Shown: positions 8,386 to 17,631 of the stretch, one piece after another
How the letters are laid out: each line of letters opens with the position of its first letter
How positions within the stretch are numbered: the first letter of the stretch is position 1
NCBI RefSeq assembly: GCF_002802865.1
Contig: NZ_PGLQ01000001.1
Coordinates: 586,606-650,605 of the forward strand
From: Bifidobacterium scaligerum
GTDB lineage: Bacteria > Actinomycetota > Actinomycetes > Actinomycetales > Bifidobacteriaceae
Reading direction: 5' to 3'
DNA: 64,000 nt
The notes under the pieces: model-generated
What the model was told of the DNA's origin: nothing
Databases searched by the model: none
What the model saw: the letters and a program-made list of their open reading frames with translations, nothing else
Position numbers and translations under genes: made by a program

Positions 8386-10488
8386 ATGACCGAATTCAAG
8401 GAGACCGAGCTCGACGAGCGCGCCATCGCGATGGCAAAGGTCCTTTCGGCTGACGCGGTTGAGAAGGCTGGTTCCGGCCACCCCGGTTCCCCCATCTCCC
8501 TGGCGCCTGTCGCCTACACCCTATACCAGCACTTCATCAAGCACGATCCTAACGATCCCAACTGGGAAGGCCGCGATCGCTTCATTCTTTCCGGCGGTCA
8601 TGCTTCTCTCACCCAGTACGTCCAGCTGTATTTCTCCGGCTACGGCGTGACCTTGGACGATCTCAAGCACTTCCGTGGCGGTGCCGATACCCGCACTCCG
8701 GGTCATCCTGAGTACGGTCTGACCCCGGGCATCGAAATGACCACCGGCCCGCTGGGCCAGGGCTTCGCCTCCGCCATCGGTTTTGCTTATGGTGAGCGTT
8801 TCCAGCGCGGTCTGCTTGATCCGGAGACCCCGAAGGAAGACTCCCCGTTCTACCACAAGATCTGGGCCATCTGCGGTGAAGGCGATATTGAGGAAGGCAT
8901 CTCCGGCGAGGCCGCCGCTCTGGCCGCCAACCAGAAGCTCGGCAACCTGACCGTGATCTTCGACGCTAACCGCATCCAGATCGAAGGCGACACCAATCTG
9001 GTGCTGGCCGAAGATGTCCTGAAGCGCTTCCAGGCCTACGGCTGGTACACCGATGAGTTCAGCTTCATCCAGCCCGATGGCTCCTACAAGGAGGACATCG
9101 AAGGCCTGGCCGACGTGATCGCCAAGGCCGAGGCCGCCGCTCCGGACCAGCCGAAGCTCATCAAGGTTCACTCCTTGATCGCATGGCCGACCCCGGGCAA
9201 GACCAACGATCCGTCTTCCCACGGCTCCAAGCTCGGTGCCGAAGCAGTTGCCGGCCTGAAGAAGGTTCTCGGTTACGATCCGGAAGAATCCTTCCACGTC
9301 GACGAAGAGGCTCTGGCTCACGCTCGTAAGGTTGCCGAGCGTGGTCTGGAAGCTCACAAGGCTTGGGATGAGAAGTTCGACGCTTGGCGCAAGGCCAACC
9401 CGGACAAGGCTGCCTTGTACGATCGCATCAAGGCCGGCGAACTGCCGGAGGGCTTCGACAAGGCCATCGATGACCTTGAGGCCACCTTCGAAGTCGGCAA
9501 GGGTGTCGCCACCCGTGGCGCTTCCGGCTCCGTGCTGAACGCCATCGCTGCCGTCATGCCGGAACTCTGGGGCGGCTCCGCTGATCTCGGTGGCTCCAAC
9601 AAGACCGATCTGAAGGGTGCCGCCACCTTCGCTCCTGCAGAGTGCGCCACCAAGCAGTGGCCGAACTGCAACGAGTTCGGTCGTCAGCTGCACTTCGGCG
9701 TACGTGAGTTCACCATGGGCTGCATCACCAACGGCATTCTGCTGGGCTCCCACACTCGTCCGTTCGGTGGCACCTTCTTCATGTTCTCCGATTACGAGCG
9801 CTCCGCCGTCCGTCTGGCCGCCCTCATGGAGATCCCGAACCTCTACGTCTGGACCCACGACTCCGTGGCCGTCGGCGAAGATGGTCCGACCCATCAGCCG
9901 GTTGAGCACCTCGCTTCCTTCCGCGCCATCCCGCAGCTTGAGGTCATTCGTCCTGCCGACGCCTTCGAGACCGCCGAAGCTTACCGTTACTTCTTCGAGA
10001 AGAAGAATACCCTGCCGGGTGCCATGGTGCTGACCCGTCAGGGTGTGCCGGTTCTCGCTGAGACGGCCGCCAAGGCCAAGGAAGGCGTCAAGAAGGGTGC
10101 TTACGTGCTCGTTGACACCGAAGGCACCCCGGACGTCATCATCATGGCTTCCGGTTCCGAAGTCCAGTGGGCTGTCGCCGCCGCCAAGACCCTTGCTGAG
10201 AAGGGCACCAAGGCTCGCGTGGTTTCCTTCCCGTCCATGGAATGGTTCGAGGAGCAGGACGCCGAGTACAAGGAGGCCGTGCTTCCGGCTTCCGTCAAGG
10301 CCCGCGTCTCCGTCGAGGCTGGCGTTGCCATGCCGTGGTACAAGTACCTCGGCTCCTATGGCAAGCCTGTCTCCATCGAGCAGTTTGGTCTGCAGGGTGA
10401 CGGCGCTCAGAACATGATCGACCTCGGCATCACCGCCGAGCACGTGGTCGAGGCTGCTGAGGCTTCCATCGCCGAGGCCAACGCCTGA
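8386..10488 (+). CDS. tkt: transketolase
   Basis: Thiamine-diphosphate enzyme of 700 residues that moves two-carbon units between ketose and aldose phosphates. In bifidobacteria it works with transaldolase to feed the fructose-6-phosphate phosphoketolase pathway. The ThDP-binding domain (GHPGSPISLAP, GPLGQGFASAIG, then GEGDIEEG...DANRIQIEG) precedes the pyrimidine-binding domain (FMFSDYERSAVR, THDSVAVGEDGPTHQP) and the C-terminal domain. Strong codon bias implies high expression. The start follows GGAAGG, and tal is 81 bases downstream. Confidence 0.98.
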   Translation: MTEFKETELDERAIAMAKVLSADAVEKAGSGHPGSPISLAPVAYTLYQHFIKHDPNDPNWEGRDRFILSGGHASLTQYVQLYFSGYGVTLDDLKHFRGGADTRTPGHPEYGLTPGIEMTTGPLGQGFASAIGFAYGERFQRGLLDPETPKEDSPFYHKIWAICGEGDIEEGISGEAAALAANQKLGNLTVIFDANRIQIEGDTNLVLAEDVLKRFQAYGWYTDEFSFIQPDGSYKEDIEGLADVIAKAEAAAPDQPKLIKVHSLIAWPTPGKTNDPSSHGSKLGAEAVAGLKKVLGYDPEESFHVDEEALAHARKVAERGLEAHKAWDEKFDAWRKANPDKAALYDRIKAGELPEGFDKAIDDLEATFEVGKGVATRGASGSVLNAIAAVMPELWGGSADLGGSNKTDLKGAATFAPAECATKQWPNCNEFGRQLHFGVREFTMGCITNGILLGSHTRPFGGTFFMFSDYERSAVRLAALMEIPNLYVWTHDSVAVGEDGPTHQPVEHLASFRAIPQLEVIRPADAFETAEAYRYFFEKKNTLPGAMVLTRQGVPVLAETAAKAKEGVKKGAYVLVDTEGTPDVIIMASGSEVQWAVAAAKTLAEKGTKARVVSFPSMEWFEEQDAEYKEAVLPASVKARVSVEAGVAMPWYKYLGSYGKPVSIEQFGLQGDGAQNMIDLGITAEHVVEAAEASIAEANA

Positions 10489-10524
10489 TATCAAGCTTCA
10501 ATAGCTTGAACAAATAAGTATTTC

Positions 10525-10551
10525 GGCTCCCCCTCTTCAGGGAGGGGAGCC
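10525..10551 (+). repeat. GGCTCCCC-type hairpin between tkt and tal
   Basis: Inverted repeat GGCTCCCC...GGGGAGCC, 36 bases past the tkt stop and 18 bases before the tal ATG. No T-tract follows on the plus strand, so it may attenuate or stabilise rather than fully end transcription. The same stem recurs near other genes in this window. Confidence 0.6.
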
Positions 10552-10569
10552 AATAACAAGGAGAAAAAT

Positions 10570-11673
10570 ATGACTGAAGCAACTCAGCGTACGTCCGACA
10601 ACGGCGTTTCCATCTGGCTGGACGATCTGTCCCGCTCCCGCATCGAGTCCGGCTCCCTGCAGGACCTGATCGCCAACAAGAACGTGGTCGGCGTCACCAC
10701 CAACCCGTCCATCTTCCAGAAGGCCCTGAGCCAGGTCGGCCCGTACGATGCTCAGCTCAAGGAGCTCGGCAAGGTTGACGTTGAGACCGCTGTTCGCGAG
10801 CTCACCACCACCGATGTGCGCAACGCCACCGACATCTTCCGTGAGATCGCCGAGAAGACCGACTTCGTCGACGGCCGCGTTTCCATCGAAGTCGACCCGC
10901 GTCTGGCCCACGAGACCGAAGCCACCGAGAAGCAGGCTGTTGAGCTCTGGGAGAAGGTCAACCGTCCGAACGCCATGATCAAGATCCCGGCGACCCTCGA
11001 AGGTCTGCCGGCCATCACCGCCACCTTGGCCAAGGGCATCTCCGTGAACGTCACCCTGATCTTCTCTCTCGAACGTTACGAGCAGGTCATCGACGCTTAC
11101 ATCGAGGGCATCGCTCAGGCTGCTGCTAACGGCCACGACCTGAAGCACATCGGCTCCGTCGCTTCCTTCTTCGTCTCCCGCGTGGACACTGCTGTGGACA
11201 AGCTGCTGGAAGCCAACGGCTCCGACGAAGCCAAGGCTCTGGAGGGTAAGGCTGCTGTGGCCAACGCTCGCCTGGCTTACGAGCTGTTCGAGAAGAAGTT
11301 CGCCGAGGATCCGCGTTGGGCCGAGCTGGCCGCCAAGGGCGCCAAGGTTCAGCGTCCGCTGTGGGCTTCCACCGGTACCAAGAACCCGGCTTACTCCGAT
11401 TGCAAGTACGTTGACGAGCTGGTTGCTCCGCACATCGTCAACACCATGCCGGAGAAGACCCTGAACGCTCTGGCTGACCACGGCAACGGCGCTCCGTCCA
11501 TCGAGGGCACTTACGAAGAGTCCCACGCCATCATCAACAAGCTGGCTGAGCTCGGTATCAACCTCAAGGACGTCACCGACAAGCTGGAGGCCGACGGTGT
11601 CGCCGCCTTCATCAAGTCCTGGGATTCCGTGCTGGCTGACGTGCAGTCCGGCATCGATCGCGTGAATGCCTGA
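10570..11673 (+). CDS. tal: transaldolase
   Basis: Transfers a three-carbon dihydroxyacetone unit between sugar phosphates through a Schiff-base lysine; partner of transketolase in the bifid shunt. The 367-residue length is that of the longer actinobacterial/cyanobacterial type. Diagnostic blocks are GVTTNPSIFQKA near the N-terminus, NAMIKIPAT with the catalytic lysine, and WASTGTKNP. The ATG follows AAGGAG. Codon use is as biased as in tkt, and the pair is probably one transcription unit. Confidence 0.97.
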   Translation: MTEATQRTSDNGVSIWLDDLSRSRIESGSLQDLIANKNVVGVTTNPSIFQKALSQVGPYDAQLKELGKVDVETAVRELTTTDVRNATDIFREIAEKTDFVDGRVSIEVDPRLAHETEATEKQAVELWEKVNRPNAMIKIPATLEGLPAITATLAKGISVNVTLIFSLERYEQVIDAYIEGIAQAAANGHDLKHIGSVASFFVSRVDTAVDKLLEANGSDEAKALEGKAAVANARLAYELFEKKFAEDPRWAELAAKGAKVQRPLWASTGTKNPAYSDCKYVDELVAPHIVNTMPEKTLNALADHGNGAPSIEGTYEESHAIINKLAELGINLKDVTDKLEADGVAAFIKSWDSVLADVQSGIDRVNA

Positions 11674-11718
11674 GACTGATTTGAGCTGATGTGTCTTACG
11701 GCATATCAGTGAGTTTCG

Positions 11719-11762
11719 AAAAGGGTTCCCAACCATAGTGGATTATGGTTGGGAACCCTTTT
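11719..11762. terminator. bidirectional terminator between tal and aminotransferase gene
   Basis: Perfect 19-base arms (AAAAGGGTTCCCAACCATA and its complement) around a 6-base loop. A and T ends flank the stem, so it can work on both strands for the convergent genes. Confidence 0.9.
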
Positions 11763-11852
11763 CGCGTACCCGGCTTGCGTACAAGAGAAACCCTGCTGAC
11801 ATGGGCTTCTCGTTGCTCGCACTCAACTCCCCTGAATATAGGACAGGAAAGG

Positions 11853-13016
11853 TTATAGTCTTTCCAACCATGCCTTCATACGGCGCAGTCCCTCGGCCGT
11901 ATCCTCGGACGTGCCGACGTACGAAAGCCGCACATAGCCACGCCCGCGCGAGCCAAAACCGGAGGCGGGCGTCACCACCACATGGGCCTCATTCAGCAAT
12001 CGAATGGCGAAATCACGATCGTTCATGCCGGTGGCCGCGACATTGACGAGAATGTAGAACGCACCATCCGGCACATCGCAGCTTACCAACGGCATACCGG
12101 CCACCGCTTGCGCCACCGTGTCTCGATTCGCCCGGTAGGCCGCCTTCATCGTAGACAGAATATCGGCAGACCCATCTAGAGCAGCCACGGCACCCTGCTG
12201 CAGCGCACCCGGCACGCAGGAAACCACGTTCTCCTGCATCACTGTCATCTGATCGATGATGGATTTCGGTCCGAACGCGCACCCGATACGCCAACCGGTC
12301 ATGGCGAAGGTCTTGGAGAATGAGTCGACAACGACCGTGCGCTCCTTCATTCCCGGCATCGCGGATATGGACAGACAGTGCACATGGTCATCGTATACGA
12401 ACGCCCGATACACCTCGTCGCTGATCACCCATAGATCATGCCGGCGCGCCACGTCGGCAATGGCGGCCAGTTCATCGGGGCCGATGATGGCTCCAGTGGG
12501 ATTCGACGGCGAGTTAAGCAGCAATGCCTTGGTTCGTGGCGTAATCGACGCCTCAACATCCGCGGCTCGCATGCGGAATCCGTTGTCTTCATACAGAGGC
12601 ACCGGGACGACGTTCGTTTGTGTCATTTGTGCCTGACCGAAATAGTTCGCATAACCCGGGTCAGAAATAAGAATGTCGTCTCCGGCATCCAATGTGGAGA
12701 TCATGGCCAGATATACGGCCTCCATGCCACCGGCAGTCACGATGATCTCGCTGTCCGGATCGTAGTCGGTGTCGTCTTGAACGTTGCGATACCGGCACCA
12801 GGCCTCGCGCAGCGCCAATGTACCGCGATTGGGAGTGTAGTGCGTATCCCCATGAATCGCCGCCTGATACGCCGCATCGATCATCGGTCTTGGCGTATCG
12901 AATCCTGGCTCCCCCACAGCAAACGAAATCACATCCGGCACCCCGGCCGCCAATTCGAACATCTCACGTACGCTGGGATACAGCGCATCTTGTGCACGGC
13001 GTGAAATAACAGGCAT
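11853..13016 (-). CDS. class I/II pyridoxal-phosphate aminotransferase
   Basis: Cytosolic fold-type I aminotransferase of 387 residues, most like the aspartate/aromatic group (YdfD/PatA/AspC-like) that moves an amino group to 2-oxoglutarate. The PLP lysine lies in DSFSKTFAMTGWRIG, with the usual NSPSNPTG and SDEVY blocks before it. I chose the ATG at 13016 because AGGAGG lies 6 bases before it; upstream in-frame starts have no such site. The exact substrate cannot be told from sequence. Confidence 0.88.
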   Translation of the reverse strand: MPVISRRAQDALYPSVREMFELAAGVPDVISFAVGEPGFDTPRPMIDAAYQAAIHGDTHYTPNRGTLALREAWCRYRNVQDDTDYDPDSEIIVTAGGMEAVYLAMISTLDAGDDILISDPGYANYFGQAQMTQTNVVPVPLYEDNGFRMRAADVEASITPRTKALLLNSPSNPTGAIIGPDELAAIADVARRHDLWVISDEVYRAFVYDDHVHCLSISAMPGMKERTVVVDSFSKTFAMTGWRIGCAFGPKSIIDQMTVMQENVVSCVPGALQQGAVAALDGSADILSTMKAAYRANRDTVAQAVAGMPLVSCDVPDGAFYILVNVAATGMNDRDFAIRLLNEAHVVVTPASGFGSRGRGYVRLSYVGTSEDTAEGLRRMKAWLERL

Positions 13017-13246
13017 CCCCAACTCCTCCTGACATTTCATGGATAGGCATTTACCCCGCATTGTATCCATGACGGGGTTTCAGATGCGTGTGATGTTCCA
13101 TGATCGCAATGTCTGTACGCAAGTAGGGAATGACCACAACGTGAGTCCGGAGAGACCGCGGAAACCGGAATATCTTGACCGGAACCATCTGAAGCTGGTA
13201 CGTTCGCGACTGGTTCCATACAATACGATGAAAGAACGATCGCGCC

Positions 13247-14629
13247 ATGTCTAACTCGCCTAATCCGATTAAGCATTTGACCGTACACCAACGTCTATTG
13301 ATGACATTCACATTCTTCTCAATGTTTTTCGGTGCAGGCAATCTCATCTTCCCACCATTTGTGGGAGCGCAGGCTGGAATGGCTACAATCCCAGCCGCTA
13401 TCGGCTTCATCGTCTCTGCAGTCGGTCTGCCGATTTTGGGGGTATTGTCCGTTACTTTTGCCGGCGGCTTCGATAAGCTGGCTGGCCGCGTCTCCCCCAG
13501 ATTCGCACTTCTGCTAGGGATCGCCATCATTCTGACCATTGGTCCTTGTTTCGCCATTCCGCGCACAGCCACCACCTCATTCGAAATGATGGTGGCACCG
13601 TTTGCGCCAAATGGCTCCATATGGTTCGCACAGCTCATCTATTCCCTATTGTTTTTTGCATTGTCGTTTATATTTGCCCAGCATCCCGAAAAATTATCCA
13701 AGGTATTAGGCCGGTTCATGGGGCCATTGCTACTGACCCTTATTGCGATATTGTTCGTAGCTTGTCTGGTACACGGTATTGATCATGCTGCCATTCCTGC
13801 AGGCAACTATCAATCGAGCCAAATGGCACGCGGATTCTTAGATGGCTACCAAACCATGGATTTACTGGCGGCTTTGTACTTTGGCATCGTGATTTCCGCA
13901 AATGTTCGTGCATTACGCATCGAAGATGAACCACAGGTGCAACGCGAAACCGCATTCGCGGGCCTAGGCACCGGCATATTGCTTATTCTTATTTACGGAG
14001 TGCTGAGCTATGTGGGCGTGGTATCTGGTTCCATCGCAATCATCGATCCGGAAAGCGATACGGGCGCGACCGTCTTGACTAATCTCACGTCGTCAGTATT
14101 TGGCGCAGAAGGTACGGCATTTCTGGGCGTGGTGTTTGTCATCGCCTGTCTCAACGTGTGTACGGGTCTGATCTGCACGTGTGCCACGTACTTCCACACC
14201 AAGTTCCCCACCGTGGCAGGACGTATGGTGAGTTACCGAACCTGGCAGCTGATATTCACGATGTTCAGTTTCGTAGTATCGAACGCTGGGTTGAGCCTCA
14301 TCATCAAGGTGTCCGTGCCGGTACTTTCGGCACTGTATCCGATGGCGATCGTGCTGGTACTGCTCGCCCTGACACATCGGGTATTCACAACACGATTCCC
14401 GCGCGTGTATTTCTGGACCGTGCTGCTGGTCGGCCTTGTAGCGTTTGCCGGATGTGCAGCATCGCTGGTCACTGTGTTTGGCGGTTCTCTGCCATGGCTG
14501 GAGTCTGCATTGAACCTGTTGCCACTGCAAAGTAAAGAACTCGGTTGGCTGACGCCTGCAGCTATCGGCGTGGTAATCGGTGTCGGTGATTCACTGATTC
14601 GAACGCAACGTGAGCAGAAGTTCTGTTAG
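13247..14629 (+). CDS. brnQ: branched-chain amino acid carrier, BrnQ/LIVCS family
   Basis: Membrane cation symporter of 460 residues for leucine, isoleucine and valine (LIVCS family). The N-terminus carries the family block MFFGAGNLIFPPFVG, and about twelve hydrophobic segments follow through the protein. The start ATG at 13247 has only a weak upstream site (AAAGAACG). It stands alone on the plus strand and ends at a GGCTCCCC-type hairpin. Codon use is ordinary for the chromosome. Confidence 0.93.
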   Translation: MSNSPNPIKHLTVHQRLLMTFTFFSMFFGAGNLIFPPFVGAQAGMATIPAAIGFIVSAVGLPILGVLSVTFAGGFDKLAGRVSPRFALLLGIAIILTIGPCFAIPRTATTSFEMMVAPFAPNGSIWFAQLIYSLLFFALSFIFAQHPEKLSKVLGRFMGPLLLTLIAILFVACLVHGIDHAAIPAGNYQSSQMARGFLDGYQTMDLLAALYFGIVISANVRALRIEDEPQVQRETAFAGLGTGILLILIYGVLSYVGVVSGSIAIIDPESDTGATVLTNLTSSVFGAEGTAFLGVVFVIACLNVCTGLICTCATYFHTKFPTVAGRMVSYRTWQLIFTMFSFVVSNAGLSLIIKVSVPVLSALYPMAIVLVLLALTHRVFTTRFPRVYFWTVLLVGLVAFAGCAASLVTVFGGSLPWLESALNLLPLQSKELGWLTPAAIGVVIGVGDSLIRTQREQKFC

Positions 14630-14634
14630 TGTAC

Positions 14635-14660
14635 TGGCTCCCCTTCAGCGAGGGGAGCCA
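14635..14660. terminator. terminator hairpin after brnQ
   Basis: Stem TGGCTCCCC/GGGGAGCCA with a short loop lies 6 bases past the brnQ stop, between convergent genes. T-rich sequence follows on the plus strand. It is one of the recurring GGCTCCCC hairpins. Confidence 0.7.
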
Positions 14661-14688
14661 TCTCCATATATATTCAATAATTGAAATC

Positions 14689-15450
14689 TCACGCAGCTTT
14701 GGCGGCAGCCTCGCTAATGCAACGAATGGCGTTCAGCGTACGCGGATATCCGAGGTAAGGCATGCACTGGGAAACAACGGCAATAAGAAATCGCTGCTCA
14801 TTGCCCACACGCAGATTAGCACCTGCATGGGCGGTCAGTTGCGGCTCGCAGCCGCCCTGTGCAGCGAGGAAGCATAATGTAATCATCTCGCGCTGGCGTA
14901 CATCGAGTCCTCCGCGCGTGTAGTAATCACCAAAGCAGTTATCGGCCAGCCATTTATTGATGTGTCGGGTCTCTTCCGGGCCGGTCTGCGCGAATCCACG
15001 CATATGCGCGCCGAAGATGTCAATTTGTGATTGTTCACCGGCGGCGGCACGTGTCTCTGGTGTGGTAGTGGACTGGCGTTCCAACGGCAGATTCACTCCG
15101 CGATCGGCAAGGAGATGATTGACGATGCCGAGGAACGGCAATACTCGTCCGAAACCGAGGTAGGCGGTAGCTTGATAGACGATTTCCTTGAGCTGGACCG
15201 GGGTCAGACCGGCGTCCAACGCCTTGGGCGTCATCAAGGCAAATGCTTCATGTCCTTGACAACCTAACAGTGCAGCGAGAATCGCCATCCAACGGGTCCG
15301 TTCGTCCATATCCGGATGGTTTGCGCCCGGCTCGTACCGCACCTCATCATCGACGAAATTGCCGAAGAACTCGACTAATTCAGGATCGCTGGCTGCGAGC
15401 GTGGTGTCAGCGAACAACGATTCGGATCCCTGTTTTTGATTATCAGACAT
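14689..15450 (-). CDS. carboxymuconolactone decarboxylase family protein
   Basis: A 253-residue all-helical cytosolic protein that appears to contain two CMD/AhpD-like repeats: about residues 40-120 (LLGCQGHEAFALMTP...EIVYQATAYLGFGRVLPFL) and 150-250 (REMITLCFLAAQGG...AVVSQCMPYLGYPRTLNAI). Members include lactone decarboxylases and peroxidase-like proteins, but this one lacks an obvious AhpD CxxC pair. Start ATG follows AAAAGGAG. The divergent neighbour is the MetE-like gene. Function unknown beyond family. Confidence 0.8.
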   Translation of the reverse strand: MSDNQKQGSESLFADTTLAASDPELVEFFGNFVDDEVRYEPGANHPDMDERTRWMAILAALLGCQGHEAFALMTPKALDAGLTPVQLKEIVYQATAYLGFGRVLPFLGIVNHLLADRGVNLPLERQSTTTPETRAAAGEQSQIDIFGAHMRGFAQTGPEETRHINKWLADNCFGDYYTRGGLDVRQREMITLCFLAAQGGCEPQLTAHAGANLRVGNEQRFLIAVVSQCMPYLGYPRTLNAIRCISEAAAKAA

Positions 15451-15798
15451 GGTGACTTCTCCTTTTCCTCAACCGTCCTGATATCTGGTTTCAGCGTATG
15501 AGCCGGCCGAAATCGGGTCAAATGCCTGAATCGCACCGTACGATATAAGCGTCGGGCATAGTCTGGAAAGCATCATCGAAAGCAAACGTTCAACAGTGGA
15601 GCCGGCCCGTTACATCCAGTGAGATGGTGGCAAATAGTCACCCGATACGCTGCTAAGGTACGCAACGTATGCGTTTGTTCGCCCCGCGCAAGGATTGCGT
15701 GTCTGCGACCGACGCTGATACCGCAATCGCTGGCATACTGCATCGCGCGCCACCATCGTGCGTACAGCATGTTGCGCACAGATAAAGGAGCACATTAC
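15451..15798. other. divergent promoter region of CMD-family gene and metE-like gene
   Basis: About 348 bases without a convincing gene. It should hold both divergent promoters. I looked for SAM, SAH and cobalamin riboswitch cores, because a methionine synthase follows, and recognised none. The only clear site is AAAGGAG at 15784-15790, upstream of the ATG at 15799. Confidence 0.5.
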
Positions 15799-16914
15799 AT
15801 GACCTATCAGCATAACGCCCCGTTCCGCGCGGATGTGGTCGGCAGCTATCTGCGTCCGGCTGAGCTCAAGGCCGCACGTGCCGACTTCGAGGCCGGTCGT
15901 ATCGATGAGGCAGCGCTTAAGGCCGTCGAGGATAAGGCCATCACCGAGCTGGTGGCCAAGCAGAAGTCCGCCGGCCTGCATGTGATCACGGACGGCGAGT
16001 TTCGCCGTGCTTACTGGCATCTCGATTTCATGTGGGGTCTGCAGGGCGTCCGCCGTGGCACCGCGCCCATCCAATTCAAGGGTTCGGACGGCACCGCCGT
16101 GGTCGAAGCTGCCGGCGTGGTCGGTGAAATCGGCGGCGAGAACCACCCGTTTGTAGAGCATTACCGCTTTGTCAAGGCCTTGGAGGATGAGAACACCATT
16201 GCCAAGCAGACCGTGCCCTCCCCTGCCCAGACGCTATTCGTACTCCAGCAGGGCATAGCCGAGGATGCTGCAAACCCGTATGCGGACAACGATGCACTCG
16301 CTCGGGCCATTGCCGACGCCTACATCCAAGTGGCACATGACCTGTACGCAGCCGGCTGCCGTACACTGCAGTTCGATGACTGCACGTGGGGCGCGTTCGT
16401 GTCCGAGGACTTCAAGGACACCGTGTTCGGTGTGGATGCCAAGACCGTGCAACGTCAGTACGCGGCCGTGAACAACGCGGTAATCGCCGCCATGCCAGAG
16501 GACATGGTAGTCACCACTCATATCTGCCGCGGCAACTACCAGTCGCAATGGTTCTCCGCCGGCGGTTACGGCCAAGTGGCGGATGTGCTCTTCGGCGAAG
16601 AGAACGTGTCTGCTTACTATCTGGAATTCGACGATGACCGTTCCGGTGATTTCGAGCCATTGGCCAAAGTATCCGGGGATAAGAAGGTGGTGTTGGGCCT
16701 TATTACCTCGAAGAAGCCGGAGCTTGAGGATCCCGAGACCATCAAGGCGCGTATCGCCGAAGCCGCACAATACGTGCCGTTGGAGCGTCTGTGCCTGTCC
16801 ACGCAGTGCGGTTTCGCTTCTACCGAGGAGGGCAATCACCTGACCGAAGACCAGCAATGGGCCAAGATCGCCCTAGTCCGTTCCATCGCGGAAGAGGTAT
16901 GGCCGGAGCGTTAA
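15799..16914 (+). CDS. core MetE-type (cobalamin-independent) methionine synthase family protein
   Basis: A 371-residue single-domain protein like B. subtilis YxjG/YxjH, equivalent to the C-terminal catalytic half of MetE. The family transfers a methyl group to homocysteine-like thiols. The expected zinc ligands are visible in order: His and Cys in TTHICRGNYQSQ, Glu in YYLEFDDDRSG, and Cys in LSTQCGF. The ATG at 15799 follows AAAGGAG. The stop codon is inside the CGTTAAGC motif that begins a downstream repeat unit, which the mobile element has split. The methyl donor is not known. Confidence 0.9.
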   Translation: MTYQHNAPFRADVVGSYLRPAELKAARADFEAGRIDEAALKAVEDKAITELVAKQKSAGLHVITDGEFRRAYWHLDFMWGLQGVRRGTAPIQFKGSDGTAVVEAAGVVGEIGGENHPFVEHYRFVKALEDENTIAKQTVPSPAQTLFVLQQGIAEDAANPYADNDALARAIADAYIQVAHDLYAAGCRTLQFDDCTWGAFVSEDFKDTVFGVDAKTVQRQYAAVNNAVIAAMPEDMVVTTHICRGNYQSQWFSAGGYGQVADVLFGEENVSAYYLEFDDDRSGDFEPLAKVSGDKKVVLGLITSKKPELEDPETIKARIAEAAQYVPLERLCLSTQCGFASTEEGNHLTEDQQWAKIALVRSIAEEVWPER

Positions 16915-16915
16915 G

Positions 16916-16930
16916 CGGACAGTCCACTGG
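16916..16930. other. left attachment site (attL) of the island
   Basis: The 8-base core TCCACTGG (16923-16930) is repeated directly at 22557-22564. Left of the core is CGGACAG; right of the other core is ACTGTCCG. Joining the outer flanks through one core gives a perfect inverted repeat with arms CGGACAGTCCA and TGGACTGTCCG around a central C. The site starts 2 bases past the metE-like stop. Confidence 0.75.
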
Positions 16931-16976
16931 GATTTTGATTATCAATAATTCCAACGGTTTTCAAGGATGTTTTAAG

Positions 16977-17001
16977 TAGCAACCATATTTAGCAACCATT
17001 C
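16977..17001. repeat. candidate left integrase arm sites
   Basis: Two TAGCAACCAT motifs lie in tandem, the second within TTTAGCAACCATTC. A matching pair, ending TTTAGCAATCATTC, is at 22484-22507. Both pairs are direct in orientation and at similar distances from the two cores, as expected for arm-type sites of a tyrosine integrase. Confidence 0.55.
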
Positions 17002-17118
17002 TTGTTCTTAAAATCGATGTCGTTTATTATAGCTGGTTTATCAGTGCATATAAGCGAACACGCCGATGAAAATCAAGAAAAACGGGGTTTGTGGGCTACT
17101 ATACATGAACACATAAAA

Positions 17119-17148
17119 TGAACCCCCGGCGTTAAAACCGGGGGTTCA
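17119..17148. repeat. island hairpin copy 1 (CCCCCGG stem)
   Basis: Arms TGAACCCCCGG and CCGGGGGTTCA are perfect 11-base complements with an 8-base loop. The same nine-base inner stem recurs at 17501-17526. No T-tract follows on the plus strand. Confidence 0.65.
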
Positions 17149-17214
17149 TTCATAGAAGAAATATTTATGAGTTTTCAATTTACATTATTTGAATATCAGA
17201 TATCAGATAAAGTA

Positions 17215-17256
17215 AAACCACGGGGTCGAGGCCGTGGTTTCATTTTGTTTGTTTTT
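17215..17256 (+). terminator. rho-independent terminator in the island's non-coding part
   Basis: Arms AAACCACGG and CCGTGGTTT with an 8-base loop, followed by a T-rich run to 17256. It has the full form of a plus-strand terminator but no recognisable gene precedes it inside the island, so it may end a small RNA or read-through from the metE-like gene. Confidence 0.65.
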
Positions 17257-17323
17257 AATTATATCAAGCCAATATAAGACATACATAATGATTTGATTAG
17301 GGGTACAAGTCATTACAATTATT

Positions 17324-17352
17324 TAATATCATGTGAGCATTGTTTTATTGCA
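17324..17352 (+). repeat. 29-base direct repeat, copy 1
   Basis: Begins TAATATCATGTG and ends GTTTTATTGCA; 27 of 29 bases match the copy at 17603-17631. Found only in the non-coding part of the island. Confidence 0.7.
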
Positions 17353-17448
17353 TGCCCCCTGTTAATCATTGCATGGTTTTTCAAAAACTTATTCAAACGG
17401 CCACTGGTGCCCCTGTTAGCATGAGCATGAAATGATACCTGTTTTACA

Positions 17449-17476
17449 TGAACGGCGTTCTATGACCCCTTTTTGT
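17449..17476 (-). repeat. 28-base copy of the integrase 3' end
   Basis: Matches 21195-21222 at 27 of 28 positions. Read on the minus strand both encode the same QKGVIERRS stretch, which in the integrase is near the C-terminus. Here it is flanked by stops, so it looks like a leftover piece of a second integrase gene or a duplicated site. Confidence 0.6.
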
Positions 17477-17500
17477 GAGTTTTAGGACCGTGTATGAATG

Positions 17501-17526
17501 AACCCCCGGTTTGAACGCCGGGGGTT
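17501..17526. repeat. island hairpin copy 2 (CCCCCGG stem)
   Basis: Arms AACCCCCGG and CCGGGGGTT around 8 bases; the stem is identical to the hairpin at 17119-17148 while the loop differs. Confidence 0.65.
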
Positions 17527-17602
17527 GGTATCAATTACTGAAACTGTTTGTTGTATAGAGAAACTTATAAGTTGTTAGTATATATTCCTTCACTTACTTT
17601 TG

Positions 17603-17631
17603 TAATATCATGTGTGCATGGTTTTATTGCA
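17603..17631 (+). repeat. 29-base direct repeat, copy 2
   Basis: Second copy of the repeat at 17324-17352, with two substitutions. A separate 15-base repeat (17568-17582, also 20484-20498) lies just upstream. Confidence 0.7.

Noticed and set aside
8521..10494. 657-residue minus-strand ORF opposite tkt
   Set aside because: A mirror frame caused by the strong codon bias of tkt; no family features.
10537..11736. 399-residue minus-strand ORF opposite tal
   Set aside because: Same cause; tal has catalytic motifs and a good start site.
15451..15798. Possible SAM, SAH or cobalamin riboswitch before the metE-like gene
   Set aside because: No conserved core of these classes could be recognised.
17164..17277. 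Short frame starting ATG AGT TTT in the island's left part
   Set aside because: About 36 codons that run through a terminator hairpin; not a plausible gene.
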